From contig NZ_RZOY02000009.1 of assembly GCF_004022705.2 (NCBI RefSeq), forward strand, positions 1-64,000: DNA of 64,000 bases, in the 5' to 3' direction. Below the pieces are notes generated by a model. The model saw nothing but the letters and a program-made list of their open reading frames with translations. It made no database searches and was not told the origin of the DNA. This DNA comes from Mesorhizobium sp. M2D.F.Ca.ET.226.01.1.1 (GTDB lineage Bacteria > Pseudomonadota > Alphaproteobacteria > Rhizobiales > Rhizobiaceae). Below are positions 24,625 to 33,180 of this stretch, piece by piece; position 1 is the first letter of the stretch; each line of letters starts with the position of its first letter. A program made the translations under genes and the position numbers.

Positions 24625-27600
24625 ATGAACAGCAAGCGGTCCTATCTCGATACACTCAATGCCGGCAGGCAGCGCCGGCCGCATGCCTCGCTCGAAGACC
24701 TGAACCGCTCGCTGGAAACGCTGGAGCAGCGGCTGGACCGCACGCGCGCCGACATGCCCGATCGCCCCGACCTGCGGCGGCCGACCGCCGAGCCGCGTTA
24801 CCCGAGCACCCAGCCTTACGGCCAGGCGCCGCGCTGGTACGAGGATCCTTATTCCGCGCAAAGGCCTCTGGACCGGGCGCCGCAGAATCCGCGGCCACAG
24901 GAACGTGCTCCGCAAAACCCCGCGCCCGCCTATCAGGCGATCGCGCGCGACATCGACCGGGTGCGCGGCCAGGAAGACAGCGTCGCCATGGTCGGCAAGA
25001 TCGCCGTCGAGCTGCGCGGGCTACGTGAGGAACTGCGCCACCAGATGACGGCTGGCCTGCAGCGCGAGTTCGAAGCGTTCCGCCAGGACATCGACCGCGC
25101 CCTGCAGGCCAACAGCCAGCGCGGCGCGAACGGCCTGCCGGACAAGAGCAGCGCCGAGCTCGGCCTCGAATTCGAGCGGCTTTCGGGAGCGATCCACTCG
25201 CTCGCCGAAAAAAGCGACGACCGCAGCGTCAACCTGCTGCGGCTCGAACTGGAACAGGTGAAGGGCGCACTGGACACGCTGGCGCGCGAGGAAAGCGTGC
25301 AGAAGGTCGACCGCCGCTGGGACGATTTCGACCGCCGCTGGAGCGCCTTCGAGGACCGCGTCGACGCCGACCAGCGCAAGCGCGCGGAAGGCCCGAGCCT
25401 TTCAGTGCTGACAGACCGGCTCGAGCAGATCAGCAGCGCCGTCAACAGCCTGCCGGAATCGCTTTCGCTGCGCTCGCTGGAGGAAAAGGTGCGCACGCTC
25501 GCCGGCGCGGTCGACCGTTTCGCCGGCCAGCAGACCGCGCGCGGCGGCGAAACCCTCGCCATGATCGACGAGCGGCTGGACGAGATTTCCCGCGCCATCG
25601 TCGCCTCGACGGTGGCCGCGCAGTCCAACGCCTTCGACCCCGAGACCTTCGGCCGGATCGAGAATCGCATGGCCTCGCTGGCGGTGCAGATCGAGGAGGT
25701 CGCGCAGTCGCGGCCCGGCGCCGAGGTCCTCGACCGCCTCAATCTTCTTACCAGCCGGGTCGACGAGCTGGCCGGCCGCGCCGACCTGCCGGAACAGGCC
25801 ATGGAGCGGCTGGGCAAACAGATCGCCTCCATCACCGACAAGATGGACCGCGCGCCGGCCATGCCCGATGCGGACCAGATCTTCCAGGGCCTGGAGCAGC
25901 GTTTCGACGCGCTGTCGATGCTGCTCGAGCGCCGCCAGGGCGACGCAATCGAACAAAGCAACGCATTGTTCCACGATCTTGAGCGTCGGCTGGACGAGGT
26001 GGCGGACAGGCTCGACCAGCGCATGCGCCAGGACGACGGCGCCGGCATCATGGAAGCGATCGACGCCCGCTTTACCGCGCTTGCCCAGCGCATCGAGACG
26101 CGCCAGCCAGATCCCGCCAACGAAAGGGCGATCCGTGGCCTGGAAAGCCGGCTCGAGGATATCTCCAGCCGACTGGAATCGTCCGCACAGCAGGTCGCGG
26201 GCATCGATCCGGCGCTGATCCGCAGCCTTGAGGCGCAGGTCGCGGGCCTGTCGGCGCATCTTTCCAAGCCCGGCACACCGCTGCCCGAATTCGAGGACAT
26301 CAGCCCGCGCCTCAACGAGATCGAGAAGTCGCTGGCCGGCACGCGCGATTCCATTCTGAGCGTGGCGCGCGAGGCCGCCGAGAGCGCCGTCAAATCACTC
26401 GCCGAGTCGACGTCCAGCACGGCCCAAACCAATGCGACCGCCGTTGCCGGCCTCGCCCAGGACCTGAAGACGCTGGAAGCCCTCACCCGCCGCTCCGACG
26501 AGCGCAACTCGCGGACATTCGAGGCGATCCACGACACGCTGCTCAAGATCGTCGACCGGCTGGGCTCGCTTGAATCGACCGAGACCAGCGAAGCGGTCAG
26601 CGAACTGGTCGACCAACCGGCAAGCAAGCGCGGCGGCCGCGGTGGCGGCAAGATCGCGGTGCAGGATGCGCCTTCGATGGATATCGACCAGCCGCTGCCG
26701 CTTACCGGCGACATGGCCGATCTCGAAGGCCGCGCCTCGGCCATCATGCGCAGCGAGCCCGCTTCGGCGCGGACGCCTGCAGAAGCGGCGGCCGCGGCCG
26801 CCATGGCCGCCCTCGGGCCGGACGTGGCCCGCGACAAGGGCAAAACCGCCGGACGCAAGAAATCAATGTTCAGCGGTCTGACGCGCGCCTTCAAAGGCAA
26901 GAAGGACGCGGACATGCCGCCGCTTGCCGGCTCCGAGCCCGTCGCCGACGTGCCAAGCGTCGACATAGACGAGCCGCTCGACCCCAAGGCCGCCAACCGG
27001 CCGTTGGAACCCGGCTCTGGCGCGCCGGACCTCAACGCCATCATGAAGCGCGTGCGTGACGAGCGCGGCGGCCAGCCGGTCAAGCGCAGCGAAAGCGACG
27101 CCGCGAAGTCCGATTTCATCGCCGCGGCCCGCCGCGCGGCCCAGGCCGCCGCCGCGGAAGCCGATACGCTGAAGCGGCAATCGACCGTGACCGGTCCGGT
27201 GAAGGCGCTGAGGATCGGCGACCTGCTCAAGGCGCGGCGCAAGCCTATCCTGATGGCGGCGGCCGCGATCATGCTGGCGCTGGCCGGCCTGCAGTTGGGC
27301 AAGGCGTTCTTGTCCGATCCGGTCGAAGTGGCCAACAACCAGCCCGCGCCGCTCGTCACGACGCAGACGGTGGACACGGCTTCGTTCAATACAGCAGCCG
27401 CGTCGCAAGCCGGCGCGCCGAAGGCCGACACACCGAAAGCCGATGCCGGGGCAGCACAGGCCGAAAACGCGCCTGCCCGCCCCGTCAGGCAGGCGGAGCC
27501 CGTCCAGGAGACGACACCGGCCGCAGCTGTCCCCACTAGTCCCGAAAGTGCGGCTGGCACGCCGGCCGAACCGGCGCCCGCACCGGTGGCGGTTGCAACG

Positions 27601-28680
27601 CCTGCTCAACCGGCGCCAGCGCCGATGGCTTCCGCGATGCCGCCCGAGCCCCCTACAGCGGCTGCAACCACAACGGACACGGACGGCGACACCCAGCCGG
27701 CGGCCAAGGAACCCACGATGGCCAGTCCGGTAGCCAACGGTGCCGCGGCCAGTGCTCCGGCGACCACCTCCGCCGACACGACAGGCGCGGTGCCGCCGGC
27801 CAGCAGCCAGGCGGCCGCAGCCAAGTTCGACATTCCGTCCGAAATCGGCCCGGTGGCGCTGCACGACGCGGCCGCCGGCGGCGACGCCAAGGCGCTGTTC
27901 GAGATCGGCTCGCGCTACGCGGAATCGCGCGGCGTGAAGGAAGACATGAAGGCAGCCGCGAAATGGTATGAGCAGTCGGCCGAGCTCGGCTTCGCGCCGG
28001 CCGAATACCGCATCGGCAATTTCTACGAAAAAGGCATCGGCGTCGCGCGCGACATCAAGAAGGCCAAGACGTATTACCAGCTCGCCGCCGAACAGGGCAA
28101 CGCCAGCGCCATGCACAATCTGGCGGTGCTGTTTGCCATGGCGGCGGACGGCGTGACCGACAATGAATCGGCTACCCACTGGTTCCAGGAAGCCGCCGAC
28201 CTCGGCGTCAAGGACAGCCAGTTCAACCTCGGCATCATGGCCGCCAAGGGCGTCGGCATGAAGCAGAACCTGGAAGAATCCTACAAGTGGTTCGCGCTGG
28301 TCGCCAAGACCGGCGACAAGGACGCCGCCGGCAAGCGGGACGAGATCGCCAATGCGCTGCGGCCCGAGCAGCTCGAGCGCGCACGCGCCGCCACGGAACT
28401 GTGGAAGGCCAAGCCGCTCAACGCGGCCGCCAACTCGGCCGATGTTCCGGAAGCCTGGCAGGACAGCGCGCCGCAGACGACCGCCGGCATCGACATGAAG
28501 AAGGCGGTCAAGAACATCCAGCTGATCCTCAACAAGAACGGCTATGATGCGGGCAGCGCCGACGGCGTGATGGGCGGCAAGACCAAGACCGCCATCATGG
28601 CCTTCCAGACCGACAACAAGATGAAGCCCACCGGAGAGGTCGACGCGCCGCTCGTCAAGGCGCTCCTGGCGCACAAATAA
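24625..28680 (+). CDS. podJ: PodJ-like polar organelle development protein
   Basis: A 1351-residue bitopic protein. Residues 1 to about 650 are charged and coiled-coil rich (many LE, RL and DR heptads). A single membrane helix lies at about 873-892 (KPILMAAAAIMLALAGLQLG). A Pro/Ala-rich periplasmic linker spans about 905-1070. Sel1-like repeats follow at about 1074-1242 (for example AAAKWYEQSAELGFAPAEYR), and a peptidoglycan-binding domain at about 1290-1351 (IQLILNKNGYDAGSADGVMG). This is the domain order of PodJ, a polarity factor that recruits proteins to the new pole and affects polar growth or pili. It stands alone. The call rests on architecture. Confidence 0.85.
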   Translation: MNSKRSYLDTLNAGRQRRPHASLEDLNRSLETLEQRLDRTRADMPDRPDLRRPTAEPRYPSTQPYGQAPRWYEDPYSAQRPLDRAPQNPRPQERAPQNPAPAYQAIARDIDRVRGQEDSVAMVGKIAVELRGLREELRHQMTAGLQREFEAFRQDIDRALQANSQRGANGLPDKSSAELGLEFERLSGAIHSLAEKSDDRSVNLLRLELEQVKGALDTLAREESVQKVDRRWDDFDRRWSAFEDRVDADQRKRAEGPSLSVLTDRLEQISSAVNSLPESLSLRSLEEKVRTLAGAVDRFAGQQTARGGETLAMIDERLDEISRAIVASTVAAQSNAFDPETFGRIENRMASLAVQIEEVAQSRPGAEVLDRLNLLTSRVDELAGRADLPEQAMERLGKQIASITDKMDRAPAMPDADQIFQGLEQRFDALSMLLERRQGDAIEQSNALFHDLERRLDEVADRLDQRMRQDDGAGIMEAIDARFTALAQRIETRQPDPANERAIRGLESRLEDISSRLESSAQQVAGIDPALIRSLEAQVAGLSAHLSKPGTPLPEFEDISPRLNEIEKSLAGTRDSILSVAREAAESAVKSLAESTSSTAQTNATAVAGLAQDLKTLEALTRRSDERNSRTFEAIHDTLLKIVDRLGSLESTETSEAVSELVDQPASKRGGRGGGKIAVQDAPSMDIDQPLPLTGDMADLEGRASAIMRSEPASARTPAEAAAAAAMAALGPDVARDKGKTAGRKKSMFSGLTRAFKGKKDADMPPLAGSEPVADVPSVDIDEPLDPKAANRPLEPGSGAPDLNAIMKRVRDERGGQPVKRSESDAAKSDFIAAARRAAQAAAAEADTLKRQSTVTGPVKALRIGDLLKARRKPILMAAAAIMLALAGLQLGKAFLSDPVEVANNQPAPLVTTQTVDTASFNTAAASQAGAPKADTPKADAGAAQAENAPARPVRQAEPVQETTPAAAVPTSPESAAGTPAEPAPAPVAVATPAQPAPAPMASAMPPEPPTAAATTTDTDGDTQPAAKEPTMASPVANGAAASAPATTSADTTGAVPPASSQAAAAKFDIPSEIGPVALHDAAAGGDAKALFEIGSRYAESRGVKEDMKAAAKWYEQSAELGFAPAEYRIGNFYEKGIGVARDIKKAKTYYQLAAEQGNASAMHNLAVLFAMAADGVTDNESATHWFQEAADLGVKDSQFNLGIMAAKGVGMKQNLEESYKWFALVAKTGDKDAAGKRDEIANALRPEQLERARAATELWKAKPLNAAANSADVPEAWQDSAPQTTAGIDMKKAVKNIQLILNKNGYDAGSADGVMGGKTKTAIMAFQTDNKMKPTGEVDAPLVKALLAHK

Positions 28681-28688
28681 CGGCAGAC

Positions 28689-28787
28689 GCGTCGCATACG
28701 CGACGCCCTGCCATACATTTGCCTGTTAACTGATTGAGATGGTTTTTGTTTCGGCGCGGCGGCGGGGTTTGGCACCGCCGCCGCGCC
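28689..28787. terminator. Hairpins downstream of podJ
   Basis: GCGTCGC-ATAC-GCGACGC (28689-28706) follows the podJ stop. A 13-bp perfect stem GGCGCGGCGGCGG / CCGCCGCCGCGCC (28753-28765 and 28775-28787) comes next. Neither has a clear T-run on the plus strand, so they may be mRNA 3' structures or weak terminators. Confidence 0.4.
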
Positions 28788-28872
28788 GGCGCAATAAAAA
28801 ATTGGCTTTTCGGTGCTTTATTGTCCGGGGACGGCACTATGCGCCGACAAGCAAACTGATCGAGACAGACGG

Positions 28873-29796
28873 GTGGGCATCTATCTCCCGATCGCGGAAA
28901 TTTCCGTCAATGTCTTCGTGCTGCTGGCGATGGGCGCGGCGGTGGGCTTCCTGTCGGGCATGTTCGGGGTCGGCGGCGGCTTCCTGATCACGCCGCTTTT
29001 GATCTTCTACAACATCCCGCCGGCGATCGCCGTCGCCACCGGCGCCAACCAGGTCATCGCCTCATCCTTCTCCGGCGCGCTATCGCACTTCAAGCGCGGC
29101 ACGCTCGACTTCAAGCTCGGCGGCGTGCTTCTGGCCGGCGGCATCGTCGGCTCGACGGCCGGCATCTACGTCTTTGCGCTGTTGCGCCGGCTCGGCCAGC
29201 TCGATCTGTTCATCTCGCTGCTTTACGTCGTGCTGCTCGGTACCGTCGGCGGACTGATGCTGGTCGAAAGCGTCAACGCGCTGCGCGCCTCGCGCAGCGG
29301 AGCCGCGCCAGTGCTCAAGAAATCCGGTCAGCACAACTGGATCCACCGGCTGCCGTTCAAAATGCGCTTCCGCGCCTCCAAGCTCTTTGTCAGCGTCATC
29401 CCGGTGCTCGGGCTCGGCGCGGGTATCGGCTTCCTGTCGTCGATCATGGGCGTCGGCGGCGGCTTCATCATGGTGCCGGCGCTGATCTACCTGCTGAAGG
29501 TGCCTACCAATGTCGTTATCGGCACCTCGCTGTTCCAGATCATCTTCACCTCGGCCTACACCACGCTGGTGCACGCCACGACGAACCAGACCGTCGACGT
29601 GATCCTGGCCTTCCTGTTGATGGCCGGCGGTGTCGCCGGGGCGCAATATGGCGCCAAGGCCGGCCAGCGGCTGCGCGGCGAACAGTTGCGCGCGCTGCTG
29701 GCTATGCTCGTGCTGGCCGTCGCCATACGCCTTGCCGTCGATCTTTTTGTGACGCCGCCCAATCTCTATTCGCTCTCCGCCGCGGGCCTCAACTGA
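28873..29796 (+). CDS. TauE/SafE-family membrane exporter
   Basis: A 307-residue multi-pass protein (about eight membrane helices). Two internally related halves each carry the glycine-rich motif (GFLSGMFGVGGGFLITPLL and GFLSSIMGVGGGFIMVPALI) characteristic of TauE/SafE. Family members export sulfite or sulfoacetate or carry related anions. The GTG start at 28873 (VGIYLPIAEIS) is preferred, with an upstream ATG at 28813 as an alternative. The stop overlaps the start of the next gene by 1 nt. Sulfite dehydrogenase genes a few kb downstream support a sulfite link. Confidence 0.88.
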   Translation: MGIYLPIAEISVNVFVLLAMGAAVGFLSGMFGVGGGFLITPLLIFYNIPPAIAVATGANQVIASSFSGALSHFKRGTLDFKLGGVLLAGGIVGSTAGIYVFALLRRLGQLDLFISLLYVVLLGTVGGLMLVESVNALRASRSGAAPVLKKSGQHNWIHRLPFKMRFRASKLFVSVIPVLGLGAGIGFLSSIMGVGGGFIMVPALIYLLKVPTNVVIGTSLFQIIFTSAYTTLVHATTNQTVDVILAFLLMAGGVAGAQYGAKAGQRLRGEQLRALLAMLVLAVAIRLAVDLFVTPPNLYSLSAAGLN

Positions 29797-30587
29797 TGGC
29801 GGGAATGAGAGCGTTTGCAGCCGCCATCCCGTTGTCGATGCTCTTCGCCATTTCCCCGGCGACGGCACAGACGCCGCCCACCGAAAGCATCCAGATCGGC
29901 CTGTCGACCGACGCCATTTCGATCACGGCGGGTTTCTCCGGCGCCGATCTGACGATCTTCGGATCGCTGGAAAACCCCGATCCGCTGGTCGCGCGCCAGG
30001 GACGCTACGACGTGGTCGTCGTGCTCGAAGGACCGCCACGACCTGTGGTCGTCCGGCGCAAGGACCGCGTGCTCGGCGTCTGGATCAACCTGGACTCCGA
30101 AACCTTCGAGAACGTGCCGGTCTCCTATTCCGTCGCGACGACGCGGCCGCTGCAGGACATCGCCGAGCCTGCCAAATACAAGCAGCTCTCGCTCGGGGCG
30201 CAGAACCTCTACCTGAAGCCCGCCGACGAGACCGACAGCCCGGCAACCATCGAGGAATTCACCGCAGCACTTCGCGAGCGCAAGGCGGCGACCGGCCTCT
30301 ACAGTGAGAATGTCGGCGGCGTGCAGTTCCTGTCGCAGAACCTGTTTCGCGCCACGGTGCGGCTGGCGCCCAATGTTCCGGTCGGCACGCACAAGGCACG
30401 CGCCTTCCTGTTCAAGAGCGGCATGTTCGTCAAGGAAAGCTCGGCCCAGCTCGAAATCCGCAAATCCGGTTTCGAGCAATCGGTCTTTCGCGTCGCGCAT
30501 GACTATTCCTTCCTCTACGGCGTGTTCGCCATATCGCTCGCCATGCTGACCGGCTGGCTGGGCCGGATCATCTTCCGCAAGGATTGA
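29796..30587 (+). CDS. TIGR02186-type conserved exported/membrane protein
   Basis: A 263-residue protein with a Sec signal peptide (cleavage near ATAQTPP), a beta-rich periplasmic domain (SIQIGLSTDAISITAGFSGADLTIFGSLE in segments) and one C-terminal membrane helix (YGVFAISLAMLTGWLGRIIF). It is translationally coupled to the TauE/SafE gene (TGATG overlap). I recognise it as the alphaproteobacterial family that usually accompanies TauE/SafE exporters. Its molecular function is unknown; it may be a periplasmic accessory of the exporter. Confidence 0.78.
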   Translation: MAGMRAFAAAIPLSMLFAISPATAQTPPTESIQIGLSTDAISITAGFSGADLTIFGSLENPDPLVARQGRYDVVVVLEGPPRPVVVRRKDRVLGVWINLDSETFENVPVSYSVATTRPLQDIAEPAKYKQLSLGAQNLYLKPADETDSPATIEEFTAALRERKAATGLYSENVGGVQFLSQNLFRATVRLAPNVPVGTHKARAFLFKSGMFVKESSAQLEIRKSGFEQSVFRVAHDYSFLYGVFAISLAMLTGWLGRIIFRKD

Positions 30588-30732
30588 TCTTTGTCGGGAA
30601 GGAGGGCTTCCCCATTTCCCGCTTTTGCGATAAATCGCCGCCTCCCAATCTCAGGGCCTAGCAGACAATCAATTCGGCAGAGCGTTCCGGCCGCGTCGCC
30701 CTGCCGCCATGAAGCAATGACAGGAGGCTGCG

Positions 30733-31989
30733 ATGCAACCAGCATTCGGCGGCATCGATTTCGGTACGTCCAATTCGACCGTGGGCGTGATCCGCGACGG
30801 CCGGGCGCGACTGGTGGCATTGGAGGGCGAACAGCCCACCTTGCCGAGCGCCGTGTTCTTCAATTTCGAGGACGGCTACACCTATTTCGGCCGTCGCGCG
30901 ATCAGCGACTACACCGACAGCATCGAAGGGCGGCTGATGCGCTCGCTGAAGAGCGTGCTCGGCAGTTCTCTTGCCAACGAAAAGACCCGCATCAAGGCGC
31001 GTCAGATCGGCTTCATCGACATTGTCGGCATGTTCGTCGATCATTTGAAGAAGCGGCTCGAGGAAGACGCGGGCGGTCCGGTCGAGAGCGTGGTGCTAGG
31101 CCGGCCGGTGCAATTCGTCGACGATGACACGGCCGCCGATGCGAAGGCGCAAGGCGAGTTGGAGAAGGCCGCCCGCGCGCAAGGGTTCAAGCACATCGCC
31201 TTCCAGTTCGAGCCGATCGCCGCGGCGCTCGATTATGAGCAAAAGGTCACCCGCGAAGAGTTGGCGCTGATCGTCGACATGGGCGGCGGCACCTCCGACT
31301 TCTCGATCGTGCGGGTCTCGCCGGAGCGCGCCCGCTCGACCGACCGCAAGGCGGATATCCTCGCCAATCGCGGCGTCCATATCGGCGGCACCGATTTCGA
31401 CCGGCTGCTCAGCATCGCCCATGTCATGCCCGAGCTTGGCTACCTGACGCGGACTAAGGACCACAAGCGCAATCTGCCGGCGGCCTATTTCATCGACCTT
31501 GCGACCTGGCAGCGCATCAACCTCGTCTACACCGCCAAGTCGATGTCGGATCTGAGACAAATCCGCTACGAGGCCGAGCGTGCCGAACTGGTCGACCGCT
31601 TTATCCATGTCGTCGAGCATCGCTACGGCCATGCGATGGCGGGCCTGGTCGAAAGGGCGAAGATCGCGCTGACCGACCGGTCTTCGGCCGAAGTGAAGGT
31701 GTCGTTGCCCGGCGCGCGCTTCGCGGCCGAGATCACGCGCGCCGGCCTGGAGGAAACGATTGCCGGCGACATCGAGCGCGTGACCGCGACGGTCAGACAA
31801 ACGATCGCCGACGCCGGCGTTCCAGCCTCGGCCGTCACCGCCGTGTTCCTCACCGGCGGCTCGACCGCCATCCCGCTGGCCAAGCGCGAAATCCTGTCGC
31901 TGGTGCCGCAGGCTGCTGTCATCGAGGGCGACATGTTCGGCTCGGTCGGCCTCGGCCTGGCGCTCGACGCACAGCGCAAATACGCCTGA
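30733..31989 (+). CDS. Hsp70-family ATPase without substrate-binding domain (YegD-like)
   Basis: A 418-residue protein with the actin/Hsp70 nucleotide-binding fold: GGIDFGTSNSTVGV (phosphate 1), LIVDMGGGTSDFSIVRV (phosphate 2) and VFLTGGSTAIPLAKREI (adenosine loop). It ends right after the ATPase domain, so the beta-sandwich substrate domain and lid of DnaK are missing, as in E. coli YegD. It follows the exporter pair by 145 bp and is convergent with a lysR gene. No J-protein or GrpE is nearby. Clients are unknown. Confidence 0.85.
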   Translation: MQPAFGGIDFGTSNSTVGVIRDGRARLVALEGEQPTLPSAVFFNFEDGYTYFGRRAISDYTDSIEGRLMRSLKSVLGSSLANEKTRIKARQIGFIDIVGMFVDHLKKRLEEDAGGPVESVVLGRPVQFVDDDTAADAKAQGELEKAARAQGFKHIAFQFEPIAAALDYEQKVTREELALIVDMGGGTSDFSIVRVSPERARSTDRKADILANRGVHIGGTDFDRLLSIAHVMPELGYLTRTKDHKRNLPAAYFIDLATWQRINLVYTAKSMSDLRQIRYEAERAELVDRFIHVVEHRYGHAMAGLVERAKIALTDRSSAEVKVSLPGARFAAEITRAGLEETIAGDIERVTATVRQTIADAGVPASAVTAVFLTGGSTAIPLAKREILSLVPQAAVIEGDMFGSVGLGLALDAQRKYA

Positions 31990-32895
31990 TTATTCCGCGC
32001 TTGCCGGCGCTTCCGCCTTGCTGGTGAGATGCGCCTTCAGCGCCATCTGGGCGAGGCTCGGCTGGCGGTCGCGGTGCGTGATCATGGCGAAGTCGCGATT
32101 GGGCAATTCGACCGGCACGGCCCTGAGGCTGCCTTCCGCCAAGGAGCGGGCGACGACGAGCTCCGAAATGATCGTGGCGCCCGCGCCGGCCTCTACCGCC
32201 TGACGTACGGCCTCGTTGCTGGGCAGGACGAGGAAAATCTGCAGTTCGGCCGGCGGAACGCCCTGGCTTAGCGCAAAATCCTCAAGCGCCTCGCGCGTGC
32301 CCGACCCGCCTTCCCTGATGATCCAGCGCAAGGCTCTGATGTCCAGGTTTCCCGCCCGCGTCATCGGAATCTCGGGATGCGAGCGCGCCACCACCAGCAT
32401 CATGCGATCCTCGTCGACCGTGGCGCGACGCAGGATGTCGGACTCGGTGCGGCCCTCGACCAGGCCGAAATCGGCGCGGCCGTCCAGCACGTTGGTCTCG
32501 ACCTGCCTGGTGTTGCCGATCGTCACGCTTAGCTTCACGGCGGGATAGGCTTCGTGGAAGGAGGCCAGGCGACGCGGCAGCCAGTAGCTGGCGATGGTCT
32601 GGCTGGCCGCAATCGAGAGGCTGCCGGCGACGGTCTGCGAGACATCTTCCAGCACGCCGCGGGCCGCCGCGGCGCGATCGAGAACCGCCTTCGCCTCGGG
32701 CAGGAAACGATGGCCGGTCTGGGCCAGTTCGATGTTGCGTCCGACCCGGTTGAAGAGGCGCACGCCATGCTGGCTTTCGAGCGCGCGGATGGCGGCAGAG
32801 GCCGCCGATTGCGAGATGCCAAGCCGCTCGGCGGCCTTGGTCATGTGGCCATGCTCGGCGACGGCGACGAAGATGCGCAACTGATCGAGAGTCAT
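31990..32895 (-). CDS. LysR-family transcriptional regulator
   Basis: A 301-residue LysR regulator. The N-terminal helix-turn-helix begins MTLDQLRIFVAVAEHGHMTK, with LGISQSAASAAIRALESQHG as recognition region. A periplasmic-binding-type effector domain follows. The ATG at 32895 is the family-typical start. It is divergent from the small gene and soeABC, the classic position of a LysR regulator relative to its target. The effector could be a sulfur compound, but this is inferred from position only. Confidence 0.9.
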   Translation of the reverse strand: MTLDQLRIFVAVAEHGHMTKAAERLGISQSAASAAIRALESQHGVRLFNRVGRNIELAQTGHRFLPEAKAVLDRAAAARGVLEDVSQTVAGSLSIAASQTIASYWLPRRLASFHEAYPAVKLSVTIGNTRQVETNVLDGRADFGLVEGRTESDILRRATVDEDRMMLVVARSHPEIPMTRAGNLDIRALRWIIREGGSGTREALEDFALSQGVPPAELQIFLVLPSNEAVRQAVEAGAGATIISELVVARSLAEGSLRAVPVELPNRDFAMITHRDRQPSLAQMALKAHLTSKAEAPASAE

Positions 32896-33021
32896 AGGCG
32901 CAACTAAGAAGCAAAATCGATCGGAATTACAAGAGCTGCTTGTTAGACGGATCAATTGCTTTGTTCTAAGTTTTTGCTTGAAGTTGGAAAAAATTGGCCG
33001 TCAGACGGCCGAGAGTTGGAA

Positions 33022-33180
33022 ATGGTGGGGCGCTTCAAACCCCTGTTCGCGCATTGGAGCCGCCGGCTGAAGCGGCAGTTTGCCGGCGAGCGCTATCATC
33101 CTGAACTTCACTACATGCGCGGCCCGGGACCGAAGACGAAGGCCAAATTGGCGAACGGCAAGAGCGTTCGCCAATCATGA
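33022..33180 (+). CDS. Small basic protein translationally coupled to soeA
   Basis: A 52-codon frame from ATG 33022 (MVGRFKPLFAHWSRRLKRQF) to a TGA that overlaps the soeA start as ATGA. The overlap, and an identical ATGA junction between soeA and soeB, argue that it is a real first gene of the operon. The product is strongly basic, has no cysteines or membrane helix, and has a central YHPELHYMRGPGPKTKAK. I do not recognise a family. It could be a small assembly factor. An in-frame TTG at 32956 is an alternative start. Confidence 0.55.
   Translation: MVGRFKPLFAHWSRRLKRQFAGERYHPELHYMRGPGPKTKAKLANGKSVRQS

Noticed and set aside
24933..27560. 875-codon minus-strand frame inside podJ
   Set aside because: Ser/Arg-rich antisense translation of the low-complexity podJ coding region; not a gene.
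27844..28350. Direct DNA repeat in podJ
   Set aside because: The repetition is at the protein level (Sel1 motifs) and is too diverged at the DNA level to be a repeat element.
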